From Sorex araneus (lineage: Eukaryota; Chordata; Mammalia; Eulipotyphla; Soricidae): a stretch of DNA of 64,000 nt. Location: assembly GCF_027595985.1 (NCBI RefSeq), contig NC_073306.1:80886599-80950598 (forward strand). The letters run 5' to 3'. Below, in pieces: positions 1-11,560 of this stretch. The stretch's first letter is position 1. Each line of letters starts with the position of its first letter. Under the pieces are notes generated by a model. That model saw nothing but the letters and a program-made list of their open reading frames with translations, was not told the DNA's origin and did no database searches. The position numbers and the translations under genes were made by a program.

Positions 1-1395
1 TTTGGCTCTGCACTAAAGGATCACTCCTGGCAGGCTCAGAGGACCTTATGGAAAAGGAAAGCGGTATAATAAAAACATTATCATGTCCAGATGTAACTCT
101 TAATCGGTTTTTGTCAAAAAAACATGGCTACTACTACAGAATGATCTCTTTCATATGTGGGATATAAAGAAACATGGTAAGAAAATGACACATGGCCAAA
201 GGCAACAGAACCTGAGGGCTGCTCTATAGAACTAAGCTTCCCAGGGCCAAGGGACAGCAGGTGGCAGAGGGGTTGGCACACTGAGATGATGGCACAAGGA
301 CGCTGACCCTCTGGGAGAGTGTGGTTTTGGAATGTTGCCTGCATGAAATCCTATCATGAACAGTATTTTCAAGTATGCTGTCACATTTTTTTAAAGGTTA
401 TTTCTTTCTATCTTCATATACAAGTTATTTTTTGTTTGTTTTTCTCATCAGGAAATCATTCTTCCTGACATAGATTTGATTTTCTTTCATCTGTTTGATC
501 TCTTCTTCATGGTGCCAATTATAATTTCTCTCTCTTCTTACCTCTGTCCATACCACCTACCTCTGGCTTTTATCTCTTAATCCCAGAGTACATCAAGCAG
601 CCCTCATTATTTATTTAATATTCCTCCAGAATCAAGTCTTTTTATTACCAATGTAGATTTTAACACTGTAGTGCAGTATTTTTAAATCATCCCTGTCCTT
701 TCTTATTTCAGGTATAATATTTCATTCACTTTTCATTTCAACTTGTTCTCTTAAATCTTCCTTCTCATACATTAAGAATTCAAATTTATAGATGCCTGAT
801 CTTTTCCCCACCCTATTAAGAATTGCAAATAGTCTCTTGAAGTTTTCTTTTGGATCTTTCAGTAGACCAGCTTTATGTATTTTTCTGAGTCTTTAATACT
901 GCCATTTCCTTTCCTTTATCTTGGCTTTTTTTTTCATAGGCTCCATGTTGACTTTTCTTCTCACCTTTCCATGGTTAAGAGATCTTCAGACTTGGGATTT
1001 ATCAATATATAGAAATTGTATGTCTCTCTTGATCCTGTGACCTACTCATTATATTCATATGATTCTTATTTCAATTTCCATTTTCACTAAGTATTAACCA
1101 ACAATACTTCTGCTTTATAAAATTTTCCTATACCACTGTCTGATCATCTGTTATTCAGAAATGGTGGTATACATGAAAAACAACAAAGTTTTCAATTAAT
1201 TGGTCACAAGTTCTTCTCTGCTCTTTCTTCAGTGCTACACACTTCAGTGCCCCTCCATTCCTAAACAAGCAGTAGGCTACTTCCTTCCTAGCCAACTGTC
1301 TTCTTGAAGCTCTTCTCTCTATGGATATGAAATGAGAGGAGAGATAATGGCAGTAAGTGGAGACAATAAGTAATTAATACACTTCTATTCACCTC
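1..1395. other. Intergenic sequence with nothing recognised
   Basis: AT-rich, no CpG cluster, no exon-like frame and no repeat I can name. In human the next gene outward would be in the BTBD8 (KIAA1107) neighbourhood. Confidence 0.5.
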
Positions 1396-1410
1396 AAAAA
1401 GTGGTGTCTA

Positions 1411-1582
1411 GGGGCTGGAGCGATAGTACAGTGGGTAGGGCGTTTGCCTTGCACGCGGCCGACCCAGGTTCGATTCCCAGCATCCCATATGGTCCCCCGA
1501 GCACCGCCAGGAATGATTCCTGAGTGCAGAGCTAGGAGTCAGCCCTGAGCATTGCCGGGTGTGGCCCAAAAAGCAGGAAAAA
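1411..1582 (+). mobile_element. tRNA-derived SINE, standard type
   Basis: The head ggggctggagcgatagtaca with a B-box-like ggttcgattcc is followed by the standard tail gagcaccgccaggaatgatt and an A run. A 15 bp duplication aaaaagtggtg(t/c)cta lies at 1396-1410 and 1583-1597. Confidence 0.95.
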
Positions 1583-1766
1583 AAAAAGTGGTGCCTACCT
1601 TGTAAGTATCATAAAACTTATATTGGTGTAGAATCTTGATGTGTGATAAGGGTAAAGTAACAGATTATTATATATCTTATTTTTTCAGACAAGGCCTGAT
1701 TAATAAGTTAGTAAAGTTTGTAAAATTAACAAAAGACTAGGCTTTCAGGGAAAGCTTAGACAGAAG

Positions 1767-1947
1767 GTTTTTTGTTTTTTTGTTTTTTTTGGGTCACACC
1801 TGGCGATGCACAGGGGCTACTCCTGGCTCTGCACTCAGGAATTACTCCTGGTGGTGCTCAGGGAACCATATGGGATGCTGGGAATCGAACCTGGGTAGGC
1901 CGCGTGCAAGGCAAACGCCCTACCCACTGTGCTATCAATCCTGCTCC
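1767..1947 (-). mobile_element. tRNA-derived SINE, standard type
   Basis: Antisense copy starting with a T run and gggtcacacctggcgatgca. The duplication agacagaag is at 1758-1766 and 1948-1956. Confidence 0.95.
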
Positions 1948-2379
1948 AGACAGAAGTATTTTTATCATGATTACTTTTTATCATGATTATGTGATAAATA
2001 TAGGAATTTTATATTACAAATTTTACATGTATTGCTTGCAGGTGTAATGTTTGAGGTTTACACTTAATTTTTTTTCACATTATGATGGAAAACTAAAGGC
2101 AATTTCTCCTGGTCAAATCAAGAATCTCTAAAATTTTAGGAATTCACCACTGAAGAATAACTGTTAAATAATAATATTAAGTCAATATTTGCCAAACCAT
2201 AAGAGACTATGATGAGAGTGGGCTGAGAACAAGGAGAATGAAGTAAAAAAAAAAGGACAAACAGGACTAGTGAAGTGAAAGAGAGCAAAAATCTCTTTTT
2301 GGTGCTTAAGAACTGAATGCTTTCTGCTTTACCTGCTATACATGCATGCCTAATCCATTTAGAAATAAAATAATTTTGG

Positions 2380-2531
2380 GCCAGGAAATAGTACACCAGC
2401 TAAGGTGCTTGCCTTGCATGAAGCAAACCTGGGTTAGATCCCTGTCACTGTATTTGGTTCCCAAGAGTGATCCCAGAGCACAGGACCAGGAATATGCCCT
2501 GAGCATAGCCTAGTGTGGTTCAAAAAAAAAT
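2380..2531 (+). mobile_element. Old tRNA-derived SINE
   Basis: Diverged copy with gggccaggaaatagtaca, cctgggttagatccctg and gtgtggttcaaaaaaaaa. Confidence 0.75.
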
Positions 2532-2605
2532 GAACACAAAGAAATAGAAAAGCATTTGAAGTTACACAACTGGATGTTTTTTAAAACTGCTATTAACTGA
2601 GAAAG

Positions 2606-2733
2606 AGTTCAACAAGCTAGAGTGCATGCTTTGCATGCAGGAGGTGGGCTCAATTGCTGGCACCATTAAGGAGTACAGCCAAAAGCAAGCCCCAAGCACC
2701 AAGCCAGGTGTGGCTCAAAAGCCAAAATAAAAA
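2606..2733 (+). mobile_element. Old tRNA-derived SINE fragment
   Basis: Diverged copy: agagtgcatgctttgcatgc, gggctcaattgctgg, ccaggtgtggctcaaaagcc. Confidence 0.6.
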
Positions 2734-2736
2734 GAA

Positions 2737-3898
2737 GAACAATTAAAAACAGCCCACAGCTTCATTAAATTTAGCTTATTGCTTTTTAAACAAATTGCTT
2801 AAGCCCATTCAATTAAATGATGCCTCTCCATGTCTAGCCTCTAAGAACATAGTTCTAGTATCAGATAAATCTGATAAAAGGCTAGATTTGAAAATGGCAT
2901 TTATTTCACTTATTTACCCTACAATTCCCTTGTTCTGTGTGTGCCTGTATCTGTAAATGTGTTATTCATTTTGACCAGTCCAAAACAACATTAAGGTCAG
3001 AACATCAAGAACGGTTGTTACAAGATGTAACAAAATGTTACAAATGTACAAAAGGTAACAAAATGTCTGTGCAGTGTAACCACAATACAAAACATTTTTT
3101 TTAATATTTGAAACTGACTTAAAAAGGGGAAATAATTGAATTCATTTTCATAAATTTATCAGATCATTAAAACCATTAAGTGGATTAGAGGATTTGTCTG
3201 AGACTGGGGCATCTCACAAAAAAACAGAAAGCGATTCTTTGCAGTCTCATAACAGCCTGTCATCCTGCAACTAATGCAGAAATATGGTGTTGCAAAGTTT
3301 ATGAAATATATATTGTTTATTGATCCTATGCTTTCAAGTTGAAGTTTACATTTTCAATTCAAAAATCAATAATTCATGGAATTAGCTTTTCCGTTATAAC
3401 TTTCTCACAGCTACTGAATCAGGAAAGTCCTGACCCTAGCAGGAATATACATGGAACATTTTTCTGTGTAGGAATTCTATAAGGCACTGAATCAGAAAAT
3501 GAGCTCTTAGAGAGTTCTGAGTATTTTTGTACATTCAATTTAAATGTATTTGAGCTTAAAAATACAACTCAAACAGCCTTATTTGTTCTAGTCATGAAAG
3601 GGCTTTGGAAAGACAATTTATTCTCCCAAATGAAAACTTGTTTGCAGAGTTAGTTGTTAAATATTTGTTTCCAGCAAATACCCATCAGACAAATTAGTTA
3701 TCCTGGAGACAGAAGAAGCTCGAGATAAATTAGTTCCAGCTTAAACGTAATAAAACTAAGAATTTCAGTAAAAACAGAAGAAGTACATTGGTGCTATTCA
3801 TCATATTATTACCAGAGCCCGACTGGGAGGTCAGCAGCAAGACAGAGCCCAACAGAACCATTGAGTGGCAGCCTGACTGGCCAACAATTGCAGGAGGA
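2737..3898. other. Intergenic sequence with nothing recognised
   Basis: AT-rich single-copy-looking DNA between SINEs and the L1. A short cluster of tgttacaa-like repeats lies at about 3016-3062. Confidence 0.45.
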
Positions 3899-3908
3899 CG
3901 CGCGCGCG

Positions 3909-3943
<35 letters not shown>

Positions 3944-3945
3944 GC
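3899..3945. repeat. (CG)n(CA)n microsatellite
   Basis: Alternating cg runs into ca over about 47 bp. It is a potential Z-DNA tract in the intergenic region. Confidence 0.95.
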
Positions 3946-5220
3946 CTCCCCCCCTCAATAAATATAAATTTAAAAATAAAGATATATCAAACCATTAGGC
4001 TTTAGGTAATACAGTAGTTTTTTATTTTTTAATTAGTGAATCACCATGAGTTACAGTTACAAACTTAGGAGCTTTCATGTTTGCATTTTGTTTACATCTC
4101 TCCACCAGTGCCCAGTTCCCTCCACCAGTGTTCCCAGTATCCCTCCCACCCTCCCACCCTATCCCCCCCACCCCACCCCACCTCTGTGGCAGGGCATTCC
4201 CTTTTGATCTCTCTCTCCTTTGGGGTACTGTGGTTTGCAACAGAGGCACTGAGTGGCCATCGTGTTTGGTCTATATTCTATTTTCAGTGTGCATCTCCCA
4301 TCCCGTGCGGGTCCTCAAACCACACTTTACCTGGTGTTCCCTTCTCATTCTGAGCTGTCCCTTCCTCCAGCGTGTGAGACCAGCTTCCAAGCCTTGGAGC
4401 CAACCTCCTGGTACTTATCTCTACTATTCTTCGGTGTTAGTCTCCTATTCTGTTATTTTATATTCCACAGATGAGTGCAATCTTTCTATGTCTGTCTCTT
4501 TCTTTCTGATTCATTTCACTTAGCATGATACTTTCCATGTTGATCCACTTATATGCAAAGGTCATGACTTCATCTTTTCTAAAAGCAGCATAGTGTTCCA
4601 TTGTGTAGATGTACCAAAGTTACTTAAACCAGTCATCTGTTCTCGGGCACTCGGGTTTTTTCCAGATTCTGGCTATTGTAAACAGTGCTGCAATGAACAT
4701 TCGAGTGCAGATGTCATTTTGACTGTACTTTTTTGCCTCTCCGGGATATATTCCCAGGAGTGGTATTGCTGGGTCAAATGAGAGCTCAATTTCTAATTTT
4801 TTGAGAAGTGACCATACTGTTTTACAAAAGGGCTGAACAAGTTGGCATTCCCACAAGCAGTGTAAGAGGGTCCCTTTCTCCCCACATCCACGCCGACAGT
4901 GGTTGCTTTTGTTCTTTTGGATGTGTGCCAGTCTCTGTGGTGTGAGGTGATATCTCATGGTTGTTTTGATCTGCATCTCTCTGATGATTAGTGATGAAGA
5001 GCATTTTTTCATGTGCCTTTTTGCCATTCGTATTTCTTTCTTGAGAAAATTTCTGTTCACTTCATTGCCTCATTTTTGATGGGATTAGGTGTTTTCTTCT
5101 TGCAGATTCCAACCAGTACCTTGTATATCTTTGATATCAACCTCTTATCTGATGGGTATTGAGTGAATATTCTTTCCCATTCCGTAGGTTGTCTTTGTCC
5201 TTGTATTTTAGTCACTGTAT

Positions 5221-6805
5221 TTTTTTTTTGCAGGGTCTACAAATCATTTATTGAAACTGAACATAGAACACAACAGTCTTCCTAGGTAGGGGGACACCCT
5301 CACCAAGCCACTTTCCACACTCTTAAAGCACAGATCTTGCACAATAAGGAAATCATATATATACATATATACATATATATATATATAAGCCATTTCAATG
5401 TAGAAATCAGACTCTGCCCCAACAACATCATGGACTAGACTATTTACAAACTTTCACATTTGAAGTATCCGTTTATGGTTGTTCTGTCCTTTCTGTCCTT
5501 ACCCAGAGACTGCAGAACTTTTCCTTGACTGATCCTGAAGGGGTGGGGAGACTGTAGAGGAAGGAGTGGTGGGCTCCTCAGTGTTACTGGCATCAATCTT
5601 AGGGTGCTTTCTTTCACAGGGTGGTAGATGGTCTCCTGCCAACAGGGGTAGGGTGTTTGGGGGGGAGGGGAGGTGAAGACCTGGCGCAAAGTGGGTCAGA
5701 GTAGATGGGCTGGGGCAGCGCTCCACAGGCACGGGCACCCACAGCCCTGGCCTGGTGGGAGAAAGTCTCTTCCACAATAGTCTCTACTCCTTTTACAGCC
5801 AGTAAACTGTCCCTCCATCTGGAGGTGGGAACAGGCAGGCAGACAGGCAAAATCAAGCTTGCACTGTCTCCGGCATCTGGCCATCACAGGAGGAATCGAG
5901 GTAGCAAACGGCTGAAACGGTCTGCCAAAGGGGTAAGGAAAGCAAGGGAAAGGAAATTCCCACTTGCATACAGCTCCCACAGCCAGGGGCTGGGAGAAGG
6001 CAGACCTTGCCTGTAAAGTGCTGTAGCCCCTAGCAGGGCTGGACCCTAGGCAAATTTGAAAGAAAGCAGGCGAGGCAAGGGCCCAGGAACCAGGTATTTT
6101 TCATCAGCCCTACCATGCTCCTTGCAGGGATTGCTGGGGAAGGTGAGCTGATAATTCTACCAGTAGCCCATGCCAGCCACCTCTTCCGCACAGAAACCCA
6201 CACCCAACCAATACTGCAGGACCATCCCGCTCATAGCTGAAGGTTCCAGGCCAGTGGAGTTTATTCAGGGTTGTAGCCCCAGCCTAGGTTTCTTAATGGA
6301 AACCACACTTGAGCCTGGGGGGTTCTTGTTGGGACAGGGGAAACTTGTTCTTGCCACCCCCCACCCCAGGCTCACACTTTATAGAGGATCACAGGAAAAT
6401 CCACGTGGATGCGGGGTGTATCCAACTTCGCGATGCCCTGAGGAATCAAGTTCTTATGCACCCGCCTCAGCTTGGCCTGCTTCTGCCCATTCTTGGTGAC
6501 GATTGTCTCCTCATAGAGCTCATGAGCCAAATCCCCATCCTCATAGAACAAGGAGCCTCGGGGCGTGAATACGAATGGGGGCACGACTCAGCTTCGCGGT
6601 TGCACCAAAGCCTGCTCAGTGACCGCTGCCTCCAGGCTGCCAACCCCTGCTGCCAAAGCGAAGGGCCACAGGCCCCGAGCTTTGGAGCCGCTGGTGCCCA
6701 TGTCAGGGCCGCCGGCGCACGGCGGGCCCCACAGCCTCTATGCTTTCACAGGGCCGTGGGCGCCGCCATGCCCCACCTCAGCCTCAGCTCACAAGTGCGC
6801 CGACG
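5221..6805 (-). pseudogene. TUSC2: TUSC2 (FUS1) processed pseudogene
   Basis: In minus-strand sense there is about 100 nt of 5' UTR, then a TUSC2-like frame from ATG at 6699-6701 to TGA at 6372-6374. About 1.1 kb of 3' UTR follows with AATAAA and a poly(A) (T run at 5221-5229). The frame starts MGTSGSKARGLWPFALAAG and ends RIHVDFPVILYKV. It has an in-frame TGA at codon 38 (6588-6590) and lacks one codon in the FYDEDGD region. It has no introns. A duplication gtcactgtat flanks it at 5211-5220 and 6806-6815. It sits inside the L1 and is therefore younger than it. TUSC2 in other mammals is a 110 aa myristoylated mitochondrial tumour suppressor; this copy should be non-functional. Confidence 0.92.
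5355..5390. repeat. (AT)n-rich microsatellite inside the TUSC2 pseudogene 3' UTR
   Basis: Repeated atatatacatatatac leads into atatatatatat. Confidence 0.85.
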
Positions 6806-7499
6806 GTCACTGTATCTTTTGCGGTGCAGAAGCTTCTTAGTTTAATATAGTTTCATTTGTTTATCTCTATATCTACTTGGTTGGTCAGTGGCATGTCATC
6901 TTTGAAGATACCATTAGCTTCAATGCCGTGGAGAGTTTTGCCAATCTTGTCTTCAATGTACCTTATGGATTTTGGTCTGATGTTGTGGTCTTTAATACAT
7001 TTTGATCTGAATTTTGTGCATGGTGATAGGTCGAGATCTAAACCCATTTTTTTACAAGTGGTTGTCCAGTTATGCCAGCACCATTTGTTGAAGAGGCTTT
7101 CTTTGCTCCACTTCACATTTCTTGCTCCCTTATCAAGGATTAGATGTTCATACAATTGGGATTATATGTAGGGATATTCCACCCTGTTCCATTGGTCTAC
7201 AGATCTGCCTTTGGACCAGTACCATGCTGTTTTGATTATGGTAACACAGTAGTTTTACCTTTCTTTCTTTAACATTTTTTCACAACCATGATCCCACAAC
7301 CTAGTAATTTGTTGGGCTCCCAGGATCTTGGAAAAAAAAAAAGGGATCTTAATGGATAAACACCCAGGTCTGTGTTTGTTATGTTTATGACTGCTGTAAA
7401 CATGTAACTCCTTTTCTTTTTTTATAATTTGGATAAAGAGGTTGTTGTGACTTTGTGTCATAATAGTACTAATGAACATCAGCAAAAACTGGGGCTACT

Positions 7500-7673
7500 T
7501 TTTTTTTCCTTTTTGGGTCACACCCGGCCATTGCACAGGGGTTACCTCTGGCTCTGTACTCAGGAATCACTCCTGGCGGTGTTCAGGGGACCATATGGGA
7601 TGCTGGGAATCGAACCCAGATCGGCTGCAGTGCAAGGCAACTGCCCTACCCACTGTGCTCTCTCTCCAGCCCC
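7500..7673 (-). mobile_element. tRNA-derived SINE, standard type
   Basis: Antisense copy from a T run and gggtcacacccggccattgc to ctctctccagcccc. Confidence 0.93.
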
Positions 7674-7839
7674 TGAGCCTACATTTTTAGAAAGCCATGA
7701 AAAATCAACCCCAAGCAACGAAGTCTAACAGAAGAGAGAGGGGAAAAAAATATAAAAACAAAAAACAAACCAGAAACACCACCAGATCATCACTACCTCT
7801 TAATCGTCTCATTTTAGGGGCATTTAAAGCGGAAAACCC

Positions 7840-8650
7840 GGGGCCTGGATCAACGCATCTACGGCTGCGCAAAAGCCCAAGTGCGTAGCAGTGCGCGCAT
7901 GCGCGGTGGGTACAGAATCTGGCTGTAGAATCAGACTGCGCAGGCGGAATTTTCTGGAACCATCAGGAAGCATCCTTCGTGGTTCCCAGAATCTGCTGCT
8001 CGGGTACGTTTGCAGCCTGGGAGTCGAGGCTGTGGAAAACTTGGCTCTTAATGCTTTTATTCTTAATTTTTCTCCCTTCTCCCCCCTGCCCCATGCCCTA
8101 ATTTTGCTCGTTTTTTCTTGCCAGAGTAACTCTCCTCCACCGTACCGCGTACCTCGGGTCTTCACCTCAGAGCGGTGTCACCTGCCGAGAGGCGCCCGGA
8201 GACTCTCCCCCTGCCCTCCCCCCCGGGAATCGTGTCGGGAAGGGGTTTCCTCACTCTAAGCCTCCCGCCTCTAGGGAGCCGACCTCCCCGCCACCTGTTT
8301 GTTTTGGAGGTGTTTCTAGAGTCTTCCCCCAGACCAGTCCTCACCCCTCGGACGCCGGGAGGTAAGGGGACCCGGCACCCCGGTCCTCTCAGGGAAGGTG
8401 ATGGGGAGGAACTGCGCCAGACCAATGCCACCAAAGCCGCGAAGACAAGGGCCCACCTACTTGGGTTTGGGGGGTTTCCCAGTGGGTGCGAAGTGGCGGG
8501 GTGTGCGCCGACTCACCAGCGGGGCCCCGACTTCATTGGTGGGGGAGATGCAGCCCCATGAGGGCCCCCCACGCTGCTCAGCTCTCCGTTTCCGGGTGCC
8601 TTCCTAGCCTAGGGGAACCGTTCACCCCCAATCCTATCCCTCTTATTGGC
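7840..8650. promoter_or_regulatory. SPO16: CpG island, likely SPO16 promoter and non-coding exon 1
   Basis: CpG density rises sharply here against AT-rich surroundings. This is the only such island between the upstream end of the window and SPO16. An NRF1-type palindrome (gcgcatgcgc) lies at 7895-7904, with a weaker tgcgcaggcg near 7937. No TATA box was seen. Two plausible + strand donors could end a non-coding first exon: CGG before gtacgt (exon end 8003) and GAG before gtaagg (exon end 8361). Which one is used cannot be decided from sequence alone. Confidence 0.6.
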
Positions 8651-8699
8651 GCATTAAATTCCTTCTCTTCCAGCTTTAAGTTACTTTAAAATGTTTCTA

Positions 8700-8822
8700 G
8701 GGCTGGAGCGAGAGTAGCACGTGTGAGGCACTGGGTTCGATCCCTGGCACCCCGTATAATAACGGTTCCCGGTGCTCGCCAGGAGTTAGCCCTGAGCACA
8801 GCTGGATGTGGCCCCTAAAATG
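8700..8822 (+). mobile_element. tRNA-derived SINE, internally shortened, in CpG island edge
   Basis: ggggctggagcgagagtagc, ggttcgatccctggcacc, then agctggatgtggcccctaaa. The head lacks part of the tgcacgcggccgac region. Confidence 0.85.
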
Positions 8823-8829
8823 CCTATAA

Positions 8830-9905
8830 AACCTGCACAGGGGGGTGTGAAGTTGAAATAACTAGCTGTATATGTTACGTGAGAGTGTTATGGGACAGAT
8901 TTTCATTAGCTGTACAGGAATTTATGGGGAGAAACAAAGTGCTGCCCGTTGCCCCCCTGACTTCACCCACAGCCTCTTGTGCACTCCTTACAAAGCCCTG
9001 ATTTGCAGTGTTTCCGCGCTGTCGGGGCTACGGGCGGAGGATTCAGTAAAAACCCAAGGTGTCCTGGCTCTCTGAAACCAGTTAACTTGTCATTCATTCA
9101 TTCACTCATGCAGCAAATGAGGAAATTATAGAGCAGCTGGTTCCAGCCCAGCAGGAAGATGGTTCTAATTATTAGAGTTGTTCAAAAGGAAAATACAACC
9201 ACCTCAGGAGTCACCAAGCATCACTGACAGTGACTTGGAATATTCAGGTTCCTTGGTTTCTAAAGTTTGCTTTATGAATTTTGTATGGAAGTAACACAGA
9301 AAACGTGACTTCAGTTGGCATTAAGAAACCTTATGACTTGATAGGGGGATGAAAGGTGTTTCTGATTATAACCCTTGGACAAAATAGAGTTAAGTGGTTA
9401 ACAGAAATATTGTAAAGAGTTCTGAGGAAGGACAGGTCTCGTTGGTTTGAGAGGATGAGGGGTAATTTCTTGCAGGAAGCAGGATTTCTAGTGAGTCTTG
9501 AAGGAAAGGAATGATTTTTTAAAATTGCTATTTTGAGAGCAGTTTGGGATATACAGAAAATTTGAGATAATAGCAAAGAGTAATCTCACAGACTCTATAC
9601 CTAGTTTCCCCTATGATTATGATTAGGGGATTAATCTCGGGAAAAATAGAAGTGCTTGGTAAGTTCATAGTTTTAGGGTAATGGCTCACTGAAAGACTGA
9701 AATCTAATCATAGCACTTGAGAATGCTTCCACTCCCCATTCCCACTATATCATGTATGGCTTTCAACAACAAAAATTACAAGGATGCTAAAGAATTATAA
9801 AACCATAATTTGAAGAGATAGCAAGCATAAGAAAAATGCACCTAAAATACAAACAAAATTAAATAAACATAAAAATGAAATACCCAATAGTTGCAAAAAT
9901 TGTTA
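8830..9905. other. SPO16: SPO16 intron 1, no repeat recognised
   Basis: Single-copy-looking DNA downstream of the CpG island. No splice-bounded coding segment was recognised. Confidence 0.45.
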
Positions 9906-10130
9906 AGAGTAGGAACCTCTCTTTCTGTTCATTTCACTTAGCATGATACTCTCCATGACCATCCACTTATAAGCAAATTTCATGACTTCAGTTTTCCTAA
10001 CAGCTACTTAGTATTCCATTGTATAGATGTACCAAAGTTTCTTTTATCAGTCATCTGTTCTCAGACACTGAAGAACTGCACTCCTTTTATATTATGGAAT
10101 ATAAAATAACATAATATGAGACTCCAATAT

Positions 10131-10380
10131 AGGGCTGGAATGATAGCACAGCGGTAGGGCATTTGCCTTTCTTGCGGCCGACCTGTGTTCGATTCCTCCG
10201 CCCCTCTTGGAGAGCCCGGCAAGCTACTGAGAGTATCGTGCCCGCACGGCAGAGCCTGACAAGCTACCCATGGCATATTGAATATGCCAAAAACAGTAAC
10301 AATAAGTCTCTCAATGAGAGACATTACTGGTGCCCACTCGAACAAATCGATGAGCAACGGGATGACAGTGACAGTGACAG
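10131..10380 (+). mobile_element. Long-type tRNA-headed SINE
   Basis: tRNA-like head, then a body with two ggcaagctac/gacaagctac motifs, the hairpin tggcatattgaatatgcca (10271-10289), the hairpin gtctctcaatgagagac (10306-10322) and a gacagtgacagtgacag tail. Duplication aatatgagact at 10113 and 10381. Confidence 0.93.
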
Positions 10381-10397
10381 AATATGAGACTGACACC

Positions 10398-10643
10398 TTG
10401 GACTGGAGCGATAGCACAGCGGGTAGGGCTTGCATGTGGCCGACCCGGGTTTGATTTCTCTGTCCCTCTCAGATTGCCCAGCAAGCTACAGAGAGTATCC
10501 CGCCTGCACATCAGATTCTGGCAAGCTACCTGTGGTGTGTTCAGTATGCCCAAAACAGTAACAAGTCACACAATGGAGATGTTACTGGTGCCTGCTCAAG
10601 CAAATCGATGAACAACAGGAGCACAGTGCTACAGTGCAGTGCA
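10398..10643 (+). mobile_element. Long-type tRNA-headed SINE, adjacent second insertion
   Basis: Same body as its neighbour, with tail acagtgctacagtgcagtg. Duplication gagactgacacc at 10386-10397 and 10644-10655. The insertion overlaps the duplicated target of the preceding SINE. Confidence 0.92.
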
Positions 10644-11157
10644 GAGACTGACACCCAAGGACAGTAGACACAAGGGCACAATGGACACACAATAGACACA
10701 ATGGAATATTGCTCCATAGTCGGAAGCCTGTCTTATGAGCTGGGGGAGAAGACAGCTAGAATAGAACAGGGATCACTAAGTCAGTGATGGTTGGAGGAAT
10801 CGTTTGGGATGGGATATGTGTGCTGAAAGTAGATAAAGACCAAACGTGATAGCCTCTCAGTATCTATATTGCAAACCATAATGCCCAAAAGTATAGAGAG
10901 AGTATGGGGAATATTGTCTGCCATAGAGGCAGGGCGAGGAAGCAGAAGGTGGGGGGATACTGATGACATTGGTGGTGAAAAATGTGCACTGGTGGAGGGA
11001 TGGGTGTTCGATCATTGTATGATTGGAACTCATACAGCTTTGTAGCTCTATCTCATGGTGATTCAATTAAAAAAAGGAGTATGAACATTAAATATTATAA
11101 AACATTTTCCTATGGATACCCACTGAGTACTCGGCATGAGTAGGAAAAATATTTACT

Positions 11158-11483
11158 CAGAATACATTGTGAACAACCTTAGTGCCCAAGAACAGACAAC
11201 TGGATAAAGAAGCTATGGTACATCTATACTACACAGCCACCAGGAAAAATGAAGTCATGAAATTTGCTTATAAATGGATGGACATGGAGAGTACCATGCT
11301 AAGTGAAATAAGTCAGAAGGAGAGAGACAGGCATAGAATGATAGCATTCATTTGTAGGGTAAAAAAAAATACTATGAGATTATTACCCAAGGACAGTAGA
11401 AGCTTACCACAAGAAGGAACCACTATGACAATGAGAATTGGAAATTATCACTCTGAACAAGAACTGCTGAAAGTAGGTAAAGG
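11158..11483 (+). mobile_element. LINE-1 fragment (+)
   Basis: Sequence such as gtgcccaagaacagacaact, then tgaagtcatgaaatttgc and gctaagtgaaataagtcag matches the end of ORF2 and the 3' UTR start of the other L1 copies here. It ends at a TG/TA microsatellite. Confidence 0.8.
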
Positions 11484-11560
11484 TGTGTGTGTGTATGTGT
11501 GTATGTGTGTGTGTGTATATATATATACACACACACATATATATACATATATATAAACAC
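11484..11560. repeat. (TG)n/(TA)n microsatellite after an L1 fragment
   Basis: tgtgtgtgtgtatgtgtgta leads into tatatatatacacacac. It sits at the L1 3' edge. Confidence 0.9.

Larger units (their letters stand above)
4022..7239 (-). mobile_element. LINE-1, 5'-truncated, interrupted by a TUSC2 pseudogene
   Basis: In minus-strand sense this is an L1 ORF2 C-terminal region and 3' UTR. Motifs such as [14 protein letters not shown] and [12 protein letters not shown] at 4620-5060 are typical of ORF2p. Poly(T) on the left marks the tail. A 17 bp target-site duplication flanks it (ggtaatacagtagtttt at 4005-4021 and ggtaacacagtagtttt at 7240-7256, one mismatch). The element is split by the insertion at 5221-6805. 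Confidence 0.9.
9914..11077 (+). mobile_element. LINE-1 3' end with inverted 5' segment (twin priming)
   Basis: 9914-10075 is L1 sequence in minus orientation. From 10076 (agaactgcactcc) the same L1 continues in plus orientation through the 3' UTR to an A-rich end at 11077. In element order the inverted block immediately precedes the direct block, as expected for twin-primed reverse transcription. Two SINEs interrupt it (10131-10380 and 10398-10643). Confidence 0.8.

Noticed and set aside
1411-1582. tRNA-like A and B boxes in SINE heads as tRNA genes
   Set aside because: The heads do not fold as complete tRNAs with proper acceptor stems and are continuous with SINE bodies and A tails.
4620-5060. 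A 146-codon minus-strand frame
   Set aside because: It is the C-terminal piece of L1 ORF2 in a 5'-truncated element, not a host gene.
5705-6845. Plus-strand frames of 103-178 codons in GC-rich DNA
   Set aside because: They are antisense to the TUSC2 processed pseudogene and gain length only from its GC content.
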